Notes under the pieces: generated by a model
Seen by the model: the letters and a program-made list of their open reading frames with translations, nothing else
Told to the model about the DNA's origin: nothing
Databases searched by the model: none
Source: Anoxynatronum buryatiense
GTDB taxonomy: Bacteria > Bacillota > Clostridia > Peptostreptococcales > Tindalliaceae
Assembly (NCBI RefSeq): GCF_900182905.1
Contig: NZ_FXUF01000001.1
Coordinates: 124,001 to 188,000 of the forward strand
Length of the DNA: 64,000 nt
Reading direction: 5' to 3'
Translations under genes and position numbers: made by a program
Shown: in pieces, positions 28,695 through 37,886 of the stretch
How the letters are laid out: every line of letters starts with the position of its first letter
How positions within the stretch are numbered: the first letter of the stretch is position 1

Positions 28695-29378
28695 ATGGTC
28701 AGTACCGTCTGCGCCTTCTTATTATATCAGAAACTGGTGATGACCGTCGTTACCGAAGAGCTGGATACAAAACTCCTTGCATCTGTTAAAGAAGCCGGTG
28801 CCAAGGGAGGCACTTTTATTAAGGCAAAGGGCACTGCCCCCTGGCGTGAGTGGGCTTCTTCACGCACCTCTGAGCACCTGGGCAAAGAGCTGCTACTCAC
28901 CATTGTTCATGAAGATCTGGTGGAAAATCTTTTATCCACCATCGACCGGCAGTTACAACTCTCTCAGTCACCGGCGGGAATTTCATTTGTCATTGATCTG
29001 AAACAGGTTCGGGGCGTCATCGGCAGCCTGGAGGAGCTACAGGAGGGGATTATGTTGAAGGAAAGAATTAAAAGCGGCTATGAACTGATCATCACCATTG
29101 TGGATCAGGGACGTTCTGGTGTTGTACTGGAAGCCGCTCGAAGTCAGGGAGCCACAGGGGGCACTGTGATGGCCGGCAAAGGTATTGGAGCGCTTGATCA
29201 GACCATCCGACTGGAGGTTCCCATTACCCCTGAAAAAGAAATTGTTTTAATCCTGGCGAAAGCAGATAAGGCTGATCTCATCATGGATGCCATTATGGAA
29301 AAGGCAGAAATTAATCAACCCGGCAAGGGCATCGCTTTTTTGCTTGATGTGGAGAGAACCGTCGGGCTTCAGCCGTAA
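28695..29378 (+). CDS. Tandem PII-like signalling protein
   Basis: A 227-residue protein made of two GlnB/PII-like ferredoxin-fold domains. Half one (about 14-110) has KEAGAKGGTFIKAKG and PAGISFVIDLKQVRGV; half two (about 125-225) has ARSQGATGGTVMAGKG and GKGIAFLLDVERTVGL. Canonical PII proteins are about 110 residues and trimeric, so this is a fused duplicate. The Tyr-bearing T-loop is not seen in the usual form. The ligand and target are unknown; nitrogen or energy signalling is inferred. It is followed 35 bases later by an M20 hydrolase gene in the same direction. Confidence 0.82.
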   Translation: MVSTVCAFLLYQKLVMTVVTEELDTKLLASVKEAGAKGGTFIKAKGTAPWREWASSRTSEHLGKELLLTIVHEDLVENLLSTIDRQLQLSQSPAGISFVIDLKQVRGVIGSLEELQEGIMLKERIKSGYELIITIVDQGRSGVVLEAARSQGATGGTVMAGKGIGALDQTIRLEVPITPEKEIVLILAKADKADLIMDAIMEKAEINQPGKGIAFLLDVERTVGLQP

Positions 29379-29413
29379 TCAACGCCATCATACCTTTGAG
29401 GAGAGGTTATTCC

Positions 29414-30640
29414 GTGTTTAATGTTAAAGACTATTTTCATCGCGATGAAGTCGTTGAACTCACTCAACAACTCATCAGCATTCCCAGTCATAAAGATGTT
29501 CCCCATCAGGAAAAAGAAGTGGCCGAGTTCATCTATGACTATTGTGGTTCACATGGATTGGAGGTGCAGCTGCAGGAAGTGGTTGATCAGCGCAAAAACG
29601 TGCTGGCATTTCTCAGAGGCAGCGGTGTGGGTAATTCGCTGATGCTGAATGGTCATACCGATACCATTACCCCCTACCGCATGACCATTGATCCTTTTCA
29701 TGAGCGTGTACGGGATGGCTATGTATGGGGACGGGGTGCTGCTGATATGAAGGGCGGCCTGGCTTGCATGATCACTACCATGGTGGCGATGAAGCGGGCA
29801 GGTATTGTTCCCGATGGTGATATTGTTTTTGCAGGTGTCATCGGAGAAGAAGGAAAAAGTGAAGGAACAGAACACTTGATTCATTCTGGAATTCGCACCA
29901 GCGCCGCCATTGTTGGCGAGCCTTCAAACTACGAATATGCCGTGGGACACCGCGGCCTGGAATGGTTTGATGTGGTTTTTACCGGTAGAGCTTCTCACAG
30001 TGGCAGCCCTGAAAACAGTGTGAATGCCATTGAAAAAGCAGCTGAGTTCATCTACCGGGCCAAACGCGAGCTTTATCCCAAGATACGACAACGAGAAGAT
30101 GAATTCATGGGTGTTTCTCTGATGAATGTGGGAATTATTGAAGGTGGTCTGGGACAAAGCACCGTGGCCGACCAGTGCACAGTGAAAATCGACCGCCGTT
30201 ATATCCCTGGCGAAACTGTGGAATCGGTTCTTCAGGAATATCAGGATCTCCTAAACAGTATGAAGGAAGAAGATCCTGCCATGGAGGCTACCATCATCAA
30301 AAGCGCAGAAAACGTCACTGCCTTAAACCACCCGCCGCTCATCACACCCATGTCTGAACCCATTGTTCATGCCGTTAAGACCGCTCTCAGGGAGGTGATT
30401 CAACGCGACCCCAAAATCACCCGGGGCCGGGGCTGGACCGATGCCGCCCTCCTCAGTGTCTATGGAAAAATCCCCACAGTCGTCGTTGGACCGGGGGATA
30501 TTCGCCTATCCCATACGGAGGCGGAGCGCATCGCCATCAGGGATCTTGTCAATACGGTGGATGTTTATGCACGCATCATCGATAATTTTTGCATCAAAGA
30601 CAAGATCATGGACGAAAACAGCACTCTCATCATGGATTGA
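29414..30640 (+). CDS. ArgE/DapE-type M20 deacylase (YgeY-like)
   Basis: A 408-residue M20 metallopeptidase-family protein. Metal-site motifs are LNGHTDTITP, GRGAADMKGG, GVIGEEGKSEGTEH and VGEPSNYEYAVGHRG, and the dimerisation domain follows from ASHSGSPENS. It resembles YgeY/ArgE-like deacylases, which split N-acyl or carbamoyl amino acids; the substrate is not known. The GTG at 29414 lies seven bases after GAGGAGAGG, while the TTG at 29396 overlaps that site. It is downstream of the PII-like gene and overlaps the convergent Fur-family gene by 11 bases. Confidence 0.85.
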   Translation: MFNVKDYFHRDEVVELTQQLISIPSHKDVPHQEKEVAEFIYDYCGSHGLEVQLQEVVDQRKNVLAFLRGSGVGNSLMLNGHTDTITPYRMTIDPFHERVRDGYVWGRGAADMKGGLACMITTMVAMKRAGIVPDGDIVFAGVIGEEGKSEGTEHLIHSGIRTSAAIVGEPSNYEYAVGHRGLEWFDVVFTGRASHSGSPENSVNAIEKAAEFIYRAKRELYPKIRQREDEFMGVSLMNVGIIEGGLGQSTVADQCTVKIDRRYIPGETVESVLQEYQDLLNSMKEEDPAMEATIIKSAENVTALNHPPLITPMSEPIVHAVKTALREVIQRDPKITRGRGWTDAALLSVYGKIPTVVVGPGDIRLSHTEAERIAIRDLVNTVDVYARIIDNFCIKDKIMDENSTLIMD

Positions 30641-31103
30641 CTGGGGTAACCAATGATTCGTTCATCTCTTTTCTGCACCGTTGGCAGATACCTGTCATCA
30701 TAATTGTTATATCTTCAATAACGTCTTGATATTTTTTCTCAATATAGTCCCGCTGTTCCACCATATCCCGGAACACCTGATGATCCGAATATTCTCTGAT
30801 GGTACCGCACCGGTTGCACTTAAAGTGGATGTGCATTTTCTTCTGGCTGAAAAGGTACAATTCGTAATAACGGTCGTGATGAATCGCCAGCTCTTTGATG
30901 ATCCCCATTTTGAGCAGTATGTCGATGGTGCGGTAGACTGTCGGAAGACTGATGCCCTTACCCTTTATTTGTTCATACACTTCTTCCGGTATTAAGTGCC
31001 TGTCTGTCTCAAGAAAAAGGCGTATGATGATTTCCCGCGTTTTAGTGATACGGTACCCTTCAGATTTGATCATCTGTATGATCTCAGCGACTTTTTTGTC
31101 CAT
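30630..31103 (-). CDS. Fur-family metal or peroxide regulator
   Basis: A 157-residue Fur/PerR-family repressor. The winged HTH is in GYRITKTREIIIRLFL and SLPTVYRTIDILLKMG. The metal-binding part has HIHFKCNRCGTI, with a CxxC, and a second C-terminal CQRC, the structural zinc site. The regulatory-site residues are consistent with Fur or PerR and cannot be told apart by eye. AAAGGTGG precedes the ATG at 31103. It converges with and overlaps the M20 gene by 11 bases and lies downstream of the glutamate-synthase-like gene. Confidence 0.87.
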   Translation of the reverse strand: MDKKVAEIIQMIKSEGYRITKTREIIIRLFLETDRHLIPEEVYEQIKGKGISLPTVYRTIDILLKMGIIKELAIHHDRYYELYLFSQKKMHIHFKCNRCGTIREYSDHQVFRDMVEQRDYIEKKYQDVIEDITIMMTGICQRCRKEMNESLVTPVNP

Positions 31104-31177
31104 GACCAACACCACCTTTGCTCTCCCAGTTCATGTGATGGGCTTATTGATTCGTTCATCTTTCAGAGGTTTCAATT

Positions 31178-32710
31178 TTATATTGTTCCCCGAATCATTG
31201 TATCAACTTCATCCCACTCCTGATTCGATTCGAATGAAAGGCCAGTGATCTCTGCTGCAACTTGAGTCAGTGGCATGAGATCGTTTTTGCATATGTTGGC
31301 CAGAGTGTATTTTCGACATAGTGCCATCAACTGCTGAAGTCCTGTATTGGTTTTTTGAACATACCGGTAGACACCCAATGCTCCTGCAGGCATGTTAAAG
31401 GCTGCTGTTCCATATCGCTGTAACAGTGCTGCCAACTCTTCCAACTCTTGTTGACTGTCAGTGTTTTTTATTTGACTGCCTGCATTCTCACCCACCATGG
31501 CCGCCGCCATGGCTGCTCTTCCAATTCCGATGATCTTAACATGCGAACTCCCAAGAGCGAGCCCTTTGAATATCTGATCCTCAAATGCAAAACCTCCGGC
31601 AATGGCTGCGTCAGGAACATAGAAACCCTGTCGGCTCATTTTCTCGCAAATTTCGTTCAAAATACCCAACATGTACACCGTGGGATATCCCCATTCATTC
31701 ATCATACGGATGGGACTGTTACCGGTTCCGCCGCCGGCGGTATCCACCGTAACCAGATCAACACCGGCCTTTGAAGCCATCAACATTAGACGAGCCATAT
31801 CAGAAATTCTAAAAGGACCGGTTTTTACAGCTACAAACTTAACTCCCATGGCTCTCAGTGATTTGACACGATCGATCAAATAGTCCTCCGTCCACGCGGG
31901 CAGTTTCCCAATTTTATAAAATGGCCCTGCCATTCCTTTGCCATAAGCCTCCTGCACCGTCACACTTTCCGGATCAGGATCAATTGTATATCCCAGCTTT
32001 TTCAACTCTATTGCCTTTTCAATAGTGGGCACTTTTCCCATTCCCTGTATACCCTTGGCCGCCTGAGCCACTTTCAACTCCACCGCCTCAAAACCCACCA
32101 CATTCACAGCATATTCCAACAGTCCCAGACGCTCATCATCAGGATTTGCCTGCACCATCAGTGCGCCATGTCCATCGTAATATTGATAAAACGCCTCATG
32201 CATTTTGTGCAATAAAGGTAGTTTTGTTATTTTTCCATTGTTAAATGCTGCATTGGGATCTGTTGTAGGCATGTCTTCACCAATAACAGCCATCACACCA
32301 CTTAAGGCCGCACCACCAAAGTACCCCTTCCAGTTAAGCTTCGCCATGGCAGGAAAGATATACGGTGCCCGCAGTTTGATACGTGTGTCCTTTGCACCTA
32401 CTTCACAGCAAATGTCCGCATGGCAATACGCCAGTTGGTCAGCCGATGATCCGTAGGCCCCGAAACACCTGCCATTAATATTCAGGTGCGAAAGATCGAC
32501 GGGATAATCCTTTTCAGAGGCTGCCTGTGAAGTCGCCCGCGCCGTTGGGTAAAGTACTTCAGGTCCCCTAAGCGCAGACTGTCCAACTTCACATGGTCCG
32601 TTGCAGTTATCTGTACAAACAGTACACATTCCGGTGGTCGGTGAATAGTCTTCTGGAGTTCGAATGCTGGTTTTATTGGTTGTGGTGGCATTATAGCGAC
32701 TAAAGCTCAT
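31178..32710 (-). CDS. FMN-binding glutamate synthase family protein
   Basis: A 510-residue protein matching the FMN/Fe-S domain of glutamate synthase without an amidotransferase domain. The N-terminus is Cys-rich (MCTVCTDNCNGPCEVGQ), the core has VKTGPFRISDMARLMLM, TVDTAGGGTGNSP and VKIIGIGRAAMAAAMVG. In this stand-alone archaeal/clostridial type the ammonia donor and true reaction are not always glutamate synthesis, so only the family is given. GGAGG precedes the ATG at 32710. It is transcribed leftward, upstream of the Fur-family gene. Confidence 0.85.
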   Translation of the reverse strand: MSFSRYNATTTNKTSIRTPEDYSPTTGMCTVCTDNCNGPCEVGQSALRGPEVLYPTARATSQAASEKDYPVDLSHLNINGRCFGAYGSSADQLAYCHADICCEVGAKDTRIKLRAPYIFPAMAKLNWKGYFGGAALSGVMAVIGEDMPTTDPNAAFNNGKITKLPLLHKMHEAFYQYYDGHGALMVQANPDDERLGLLEYAVNVVGFEAVELKVAQAAKGIQGMGKVPTIEKAIELKKLGYTIDPDPESVTVQEAYGKGMAGPFYKIGKLPAWTEDYLIDRVKSLRAMGVKFVAVKTGPFRISDMARLMLMASKAGVDLVTVDTAGGGTGNSPIRMMNEWGYPTVYMLGILNEICEKMSRQGFYVPDAAIAGGFAFEDQIFKGLALGSSHVKIIGIGRAAMAAAMVGENAGSQIKNTDSQQELEELAALLQRYGTAAFNMPAGALGVYRYVQKTNTGLQQLMALCRKYTLANICKNDLMPLTQVAAEITGLSFESNQEWDEVDTMIRGTI

Positions 32711-32923
32711 GGTCACCCTCCTTCTCTCACACACGTCATAATGGAAAACACCTCATAACATGATTTGTGTCGATCTTTCTGACACAAGCGATTCTACTTA
32801 TATTGTAGCTCTTTTTGAACATATGTCAAATATAATTTCTGCCTATGACTCTCAGTCATATCACAGCTCATTCATGTTTGAGATGAAACCAAATTATCCG
32901 TTAACATCGGTTCGCATATAAAA

Positions 32924-32976
32924 CCCCCACGACAGCAGCCTGATATCTGATTAATATCAAACCTATGCCTTGGGGG
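32924..32976 (-). terminator. Terminator of the acetyltransferase gene (branched hairpin)
   Basis: Outer arms CCCCCA and TGGGGG enclose a smaller stem TGATAT/ATATCA; on the minus strand TTTTAT follows. It lies 40 bases past the GNAT stop. The remainder of the 32711-33015 gap holds the leftward promoter of the glutamate-synthase-like gene; nothing else is seen. Confidence 0.6.
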
Positions 32977-33015
32977 ACAGTATGGGTAAGCAGCATGACT
33001 CTATGGTTTCTTTGA

Positions 33016-33591
33016 TTATTCAGGTGAACTGTTTGGAGTTCTTTTTGATGTGTTGTAGCCCAGTTCATAATAATGGTTCTGATTAAACGTGAAGGTTTTT
33101 ATTATGTCCAATCCGAGTTTTTCTGTGTGTGCTTTCAACGATCTGGGATTTGTCTGGTTTATAAAAGTGATTAGAATAGGAAACCGCTTGTGCATTTGTG
33201 TTCTGGAGAACTCAAAAAGATTGGGAAGTACCTCTGTGCCCCGATAGTCTTTATGAATGCAGATAGGCCCATATTGATATGAATTTTCAACTGATAGCAT
33301 ACGGCCCATGTATTCTGTTTCTGGCAGATCTTGAATCATGTGCTGAAAAAGGGGCCAGGCTGACCAATAATCCCAGGATGCTGCCATGGCATAACCCACC
33401 ACTTGATCACCATCACAGGCAATTGCCAACCCATTTTCGGTCTCAATAAGTCCCCTGAACTGTTCTTCGGTAAACAGAGTTGTAACAAATCCGTCTGGTT
33501 TATCAGCATCGCTGATGGTGGACACGTGGTAAAGCTGCTGTAAGGCTGAAATCTCGGGAATATCTTCAATCGTTGCGTTTCTGTAATTCAT
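33016..33591 (-). CDS. GNAT-family N-acetyltransferase
   Basis: A 191-residue GNAT protein. The N-terminus NYRNATIEDIPEISALQQ is a classical GNAT start, VVGYAMAASWDYW is the central strand, and QYGPICIHKDYRGTEVLPNLF is the acetyl-CoA loop (R-G variant). The acceptor is unknown. AGGAG stands before the ATG. It lies just downstream of a broken MerR gene in the same direction. Confidence 0.83.
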   Translation of the reverse strand: MNYRNATIEDIPEISALQQLYHVSTISDADKPDGFVTTLFTEEQFRGLIETENGLAIACDGDQVVGYAMAASWDYWSAWPLFQHMIQDLPETEYMGRMLSVENSYQYGPICIHKDYRGTEVLPNLFEFSRTQMHKRFPILITFINQTNPRSLKAHTEKLGLDIIKTFTFNQNHYYELGYNTSKRTPNSSPE

Positions 33592-33621
33592 TCAGTTTCC
33601 ACTCCTTCTACTCCTATATTT

Positions 33622-33870
33622 TCACCTTGTTGTTTTTTCCATTTCTATCATACCACTTCCATCAACGGCTGAGAAATCATCTTTCCTTTCAGCACAAATG
33701 CTTATACCGCAACCGCGCGCCCGACTCACTTGTTGCCTATATAGTCGGTATCCATTGTTACTGTCTCGCATTGGCGTCAATAGCTGAATTTCTTCATAGT
33801 AGCGCAGCATACGGGAACTGACACCTGCCCGTTTCGCCAGTTCTCTGATGCTGTATGTCATTATTATCAC
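33622..33870 (-). pseudogene. Broken MerR-family regulator
   Basis: The first 46 residues are a good MerR HTH: YSIRELAKRAGVSSRMLRYYE, continuing to DSNNGYRLYRQQ. The chain then turns into non-homologous sequence, while a second frame supplies ARLRYKHLC, which resembles the next MerR helix, before stopping. A frameshift near 33725 and loss of the rest is the simplest reading. It lies 30 bases before the acetyltransferase gene, which it may once have regulated. Confidence 0.7.
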
Positions 33871-34091
33871 TTCAAAACCCTGTCTTCATTGAACATCCTG
33901 TCATTCATCGGCCGCTGAATGATCTTAATACCATGATAAACCATGACACAACATTAAGGTCAATCAGTTTTTGTCTATTCTTTCGAACTCATTTTTTCGT
34001 CAGATTGAGTGATTCCCATAAATTGGGTAAATAACTAATATGAATGCTCTAGCCGTTCCGGGTACTTCCACTTATGGAAAGGGTTGAAACT

Positions 34092-34694
34092 GTGGATACT
34101 ATTTCATTTAACGCAGAGATTTGCAAAATCAATACCTGGCATATTCTGCGCATTCCCGCTAACGTCAGTCAACAGCTTCCATCCCGGGGAATGGTAATGA
34201 TTCAGGGAACCCTTAACGGATTTCCTTTTAAGATCCCGCTTGAACCCGACGGAGCCGGCAGCCACTGGTTTCGAACGGATCATCTTCTGCCTAATGCTGC
34301 ACAGCTAAATGTCGATGATGCTGTTTCCTTGGTTATTGAGCCAATGAAGGATTGGCTTGAGCCAGAAGTGCCACCGGACTTACAGCAAGCCATCCGTTCA
34401 GGAGAAGTTGAAAATCAGTGGAACATCATAACAACCAAGGCTCGCTGGGAGTGGATTCGCTGGATTCGATTCAGCAACAATCCGGCAACCCGCAAAAAAA
34501 GAATTAAAACAGCTTGCGCTATGTTAAAAACAGGAAAGAAGAGACCTTGCTGCTTTGATCAAAGCCGTTGCACAGAAACAGCTGTTTCAAAAAATGGGAT
34601 TTTGCTGAGTGTGTCATCCAATTATGCCCCTCTCCAGAAGTCAATCGATTGTAAAAAAGTATTCGGTATCTGCACCTTTCGCGTACATGAATGA
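34092..34694 (+). CDS. DUF1905 / YdeI-type protein
   Basis: A 200-residue protein joining an N-terminal DUF1905 beta-barrel-like domain (FNAEICKINTWHILRIP to DDAVSLVIEP) to a C-terminal YdeI/OmpD-associated segment with TKARWEWIRWIRFSNNPATR and the Cys-rich KTGKKRPCCFDQSRCTE. Its function is not established. AAAGGG lies eight bases before GTG at 34092; the ATG at 34074 has no site. The last 30 or so residues are less typical of the family. It converges on the sensor kinase gene. Confidence 0.72.
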   Translation: MDTISFNAEICKINTWHILRIPANVSQQLPSRGMVMIQGTLNGFPFKIPLEPDGAGSHWFRTDHLLPNAAQLNVDDAVSLVIEPMKDWLEPEVPPDLQQAIRSGEVENQWNIITTKARWEWIRWIRFSNNPATRKKRIKTACAMLKTGKKRPCCFDQSRCTETAVSKNGILLSVSSNYAPLQKSIDCKKVFGICTFRVHE

Positions 34695-34762
34695 TCTTCT
34701 CATTAGTAAAGACTACCAGTGATGACTGACAGCCGTTTGTAACTGCAATTTTGAAACTGACA

Positions 34763-36067
34763 TTACTTCCCATTGAGTACCACCTGCGTGATGAATTTCC
34801 CATTGTTCACAGAGAACCCCGCCATCCCATCATAACGCTCAGCAGTATACAGAATGCTTTTAGTACCTGTTCCACCAATGAGCTTTTGTGTGACAGGCAG
34901 TTCCTCATCAAAAGTGATATCTGTACGACAGGTGTTCTCCACCTTCACCCGCAAACGGTGGTCAATGTATTTGATGGTAACGCTGATTTCCTTTTCCCTG
35001 TCCTCTGGCAGGCGAAGACATCCTTCAAGGGCATTTTCCAACGCATTTCCAAGTACACAGGTAAGATCGATGTTATCGATGCCAATGCTCGCAGACAGAT
35101 TGACATGAAAGGTTGTTTTGATGTTCTTTTCTTCTGCTTTGCTGGCATAGAGATTCAGAATGCTGTTGGCAATTGGATTCAGGCAAAATGCCTGGGTGCG
35201 GTGGGCATCCAGTGTTTCGTCAAAACTTTTCACATAATTTTTCAAGGTGTCCATATCTCCACTTTGCAGCAGCCCCATAATAACAGCATTGTGGTGGTGC
35301 ATGTCATGCTTTTGCTGAAAAGCCAGTGTTGCCGTAGCTTTCTGACGAACCAGCTCCAGTTCCCACAATTTTTCCTGTTGTGCCATAAGCAGTTGCCGCT
35401 TTTCCAGTACGTACTTTTCCACAATGGCACTTGCTTGTATATACAGGAGATGGTACACGGCTAAAAACAGCATGTACACCGTTGCAATGACATATCTTGA
35501 CCAATTTCCGCTATTCCAATACCAATAGGGTGCCGGATAATACAGTACCATGATCTGCATCATTAAAAACATCAACGGAACCAGTGTGGCCATGCGCCAC
35601 TCCTTATCCAGGGTTTCCACCAGCATTCGAAAACGTGGACGAACATATTTAAACAGCAGCGGCAATATCACAAGGTAGATCCCCATGCGTATGATGATGC
35701 GTGCGCCAATAAAAGCATTCCCGTCAAAACCTATGGAAAAATTATCACTGACATAGCTGATGGATACATATATGTTGACAAAGGTGAGAAAAATGAAGAG
35801 AGATACGAAAAGCCGGTCACCAGAGCAAATTAAAAACCATGAAAGCTGTATCAATAGAATGACAAGTATGGCAAAACGGTCAACCGAATCATTGCCTCGG
35901 GTGAAAAGTGTGTAAGATAGGAGACTGATCCCAAAAATCATGACAACGAGTCCTGACATGATTCGCTTTTTCACAGGCTCCTTAAAGCGCATCATAGAGG
36001 AAGCTATTAACGTAAAACCAATGACTGACTGCAAAAATGATAAAAAGACCAGACTTCTATACAACAC
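34763..36067 (-). CDS. GHKL-type sensor histidine kinase (AgrC-like)
   Basis: A 434-residue kinase with an N-terminal half of six to seven membrane helices (to about residue 215), then a coiled segment, the phosphorylated His in QQKHDMHHHNAVIMGLL, and a GHKL ATPase with the N box DLTCVLGNALENALEG and G box GGTGTKSILYTAERYDG. Such kinases pair with LytTR regulators and often sense peptides. GTG at 36067 follows GGGGGAAG. It lies downstream of the regulator gene with a 132-base gap that carries a 21-base-period direct repeat. Confidence 0.87.
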   Translation of the reverse strand: MLYRSLVFLSFLQSVIGFTLIASSMMRFKEPVKKRIMSGLVVMIFGISLLSYTLFTRGNDSVDRFAILVILLIQLSWFLICSGDRLFVSLFIFLTFVNIYVSISYVSDNFSIGFDGNAFIGARIIIRMGIYLVILPLLFKYVRPRFRMLVETLDKEWRMATLVPLMFLMMQIMVLYYPAPYWYWNSGNWSRYVIATVYMLFLAVYHLLYIQASAIVEKYVLEKRQLLMAQQEKLWELELVRQKATATLAFQQKHDMHHHNAVIMGLLQSGDMDTLKNYVKSFDETLDAHRTQAFCLNPIANSILNLYASKAEEKNIKTTFHVNLSASIGIDNIDLTCVLGNALENALEGCLRLPEDREKEISVTIKYIDHRLRVKVENTCRTDITFDEELPVTQKLIGGTGTKSILYTAERYDGMAGFSVNNGKFITQVVLNGK

Positions 36068-36162
36068 GTCAGCTTCCCCCTTGTTTTGTGATGACTTTCT
36101 TCTTTATGATGGCCTGCCATTTAAAGATAGCATAGCATAAATTGACTAAAAACCATTTTTTT

Positions 36163-36195
36163 GGGGTGATTGCCATTTGATTCGGGGTATTTGCC
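36163..36195 (-). promoter_or_regulatory. Direct repeat with 21-base period between regulator and kinase
   Basis: On the minus strand GGCAAATACCCC (36184-36195) and GGCAATCACCCC (36163-36174) are repeated exactly 21 bases apart, starting five bases after the response regulator stop. LytTR regulators bind pairs of direct repeats with about this period, so an autoregulatory site is possible (inference). Confidence 0.45.
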
Positions 36196-36199
36196 TTGT

Positions 36200-36931
36200 T
36201 TATTCATCTGAGGTCATTTGAAAACTGAGAAATGCTACTTTCAGCTTCTGATAAGCACGGTAGGGGAATGCCAATTGTTCACCCGAATCAAAGATGATGG
36301 CATCTTTCGTTATTTGTCGAATGTATTTCAGATTTACATTAATGGAAACGCCGCTTCTCACAAAAAACTTGGCTGGTAATAAAAGCTCAAACAATTCTGT
36401 GGCAGTCATGCGCACTTCAATTTTTTCTCCTTGTATCGTGTGTATGATTTGATAATTGTTTTTGCCTGTTTCGGTAAAGACTACATCCCTTGTAAAAAGA
36501 CGCACCATCCCTTCTGACGTCTTGAGCGTAATCAGGTGACGTCTATCTACTTTCAGTCGATGGAACACCTTGTCTAACGCCTTAAAAAATTCACTTTCTG
36601 TATAGGGCTTCACCAGATACTGAGCCGCATCCACTTGAAAGGCCTCAATGGCATGGTCGTGAGAAGTGGTCAAAAAAATAATTTCTCCTTTGGCATCCAA
36701 TTGACGTAGTTCCCGTGCAGCATCTGTTCCAAGCATGCCAGCCATATAGACATCCAGTAGGAATATGTCGAAGCCTCCATGTTCTTCCACATGAGACACT
36801 AACTCCAGAGGGGCAGAGAAGGAATCAATTGTGTATTCATAATGAGAGTGTGCCTGTATATACTTAAAAAGAAAGTCGTGTGCGCGCTGAATTTCCTGAT
36901 CTTCGTCATCGCAGATCGCTATACGAATCAT
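36200..36931 (-). CDS. LytTR-family response regulator
   Basis: A 243-residue regulator with a receiver domain (residues 1-125: MIRIAICDDEDQEIQ, phospho-acceptor Asp in FDIFLLDVYMAGM, Thr/Ser in FLTTSHDHAIEAF, YLVKPYTESEF) and a C-terminal LytTR DNA-binding domain (KNNYQIIHTIQGEKIEVR, FVRSGVSINVNLKYI). It should act with the adjacent kinase. AAGGAGGGG precedes the ATG at 36931; 18 upstream codons are rejected. No obvious peptide-pheromone gene is seen beside it. The 36932-37140 stretch has only AT-rich promoter-like sequence. Confidence 0.9.
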   Translation of the reverse strand: MIRIAICDDEDQEIQRAHDFLFKYIQAHSHYEYTIDSFSAPLELVSHVEEHGGFDIFLLDVYMAGMLGTDAARELRQLDAKGEIIFLTTSHDHAIEAFQVDAAQYLVKPYTESEFFKALDKVFHRLKVDRRHLITLKTSEGMVRLFTRDVVFTETGKNNYQIIHTIQGEKIEVRMTATELFELLLPAKFFVRSGVSINVNLKYIRQITKDAIIFDSGEQLAFPYRAYQKLKVAFLSFQMTSDE

Positions 36932-37141
36932 ACGGCCCCTCCTTTTTCGTTGTGTGAAACTAATGTGCAATTGTTTTTTTGGCATTTAACATCCATGCCT
37001 GTGTCTTATAGTTTAACGATTCTTTCCGGGTTTTACCAGTTTTCTTTATTCATTTCGTATTATACTTCTTATTCGAAATCTGCCGAGCATTGTTTTCAAC
37101 TCAGTTAGCAGAACATCAAATCCACATATTTCAATTTTTTA

Positions 37142-37193
37142 GGGCAAAACAAAACCACCTGCCGACAAAGCTCTTATCAATAGGTGGTCCTTC
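37142..37193 (-). terminator. Terminator, copy 1 of a duplicated palindrome
   Basis: Arms ACCACCT and AGGTGGT around TATTGATAAG form a hairpin, and TTTTGTTTTG follows on the minus strand. The stem and the flanking GGGCAAAA segment recur at 45255-45318. Confidence 0.7.
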
Positions 37194-37346
37194 ATTTGGG
37201 TTGCGTGCAGTCAATTGATTCGTGGCGCTGTCACCCAAAGGGCTGCCCACAATAACTGACCGTCCTTTGCAGTATCGTTTATCGTTGGCTAAACCGCTAA
37301 GAGTTATGCTTATAGTTGAATTGAATGAAAAATGGAATCTGCAGTA

Positions 37347-37620
37347 TTAATATGCATATCGAACCCAGTTTTCTCCAATGGCGCTGTATTGTATGCAGCC
37401 ATTAAGACTACAGAAATTGAATCCACTCTTCCCTTGTCTTTTTGCTTCATACATGGTGGAATCTGCATTTCTCAGCAGTGTTTGCCTGTCTTGACCATCT
37501 TGAAGATAATGGGCCACACCTACGGAAGTATTAACGCAAAACCTATGATCGTCCCTGTATGATCACCGTGACCTTCTCACTGTCTAGATAACCCTGTCCC
37601 GCATCGGTTTAGGAGACCTC
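37347..37620 (-). pseudogene. Remnant of a GGDEF (diguanylate cyclase) protein
   Basis: A minus-strand frame ending at TAA (37347-37349) reads DDHRFCVNTSVGVAHYLQ, DGQDRQTLLRNADSTMYEAK and RQGKSGFNF, the last third of a GGDEF domain. Just upstream, in another frame, TDAGQGYLDSEKVTV looks like the preceding helix, so at least one frameshift is present. The catalytic GGDEF loop itself is gone. The upstream end overlaps the tail of the next remnant at a recombination junction near 37600. It is not functional. Confidence 0.75.
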
Positions 37621-37886
37621 CAGGTCGTAACGAATATAACTGAAGCGATTTTAAGCGCTGCGCCATCGGGACGAATGAGGCTAATGCCCATGGAAAGTAC
37701 ACGGATATCATCCGCAACAAAGTTAGTCGTTGTAACCATCTTGTTATTGGTGGTTTTAGGCCAAGTCTCCGATAGAGAGTCGGCAAATTTCTGGCTAATT
37801 TCCGCCTGGGTTTCACTCACTAGATTACCGTTATCATCGGTGGTCTGGGAGGTAAACTCGCTGTCGGCAGCCATGTATACACCCAT
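37584..37886 (-). pseudogene. Gene fragment, possibly NTF2/SnoaL-like
   Basis: An open frame of 100 residues, from YMGVYMAADSEF to FVADDIRVLSMGIS and ALKIASVIFVTTW, after which it reads into the GGDEF remnant and stops. The middle and end resemble an NTF2-like fold, but I cannot name a family with confidence. It has no good ribosome site, and the open frame extends a few codons upstream into the end of the next gene. It is probably a remnant whose ends were replaced by recombination. Confidence 0.45.

Noticed and set aside
34751-35464. A 237-residue rightward frame inside the sensor kinase
   Set aside because: Antisense to clear kinase motifs (H box, N box), so not a gene.
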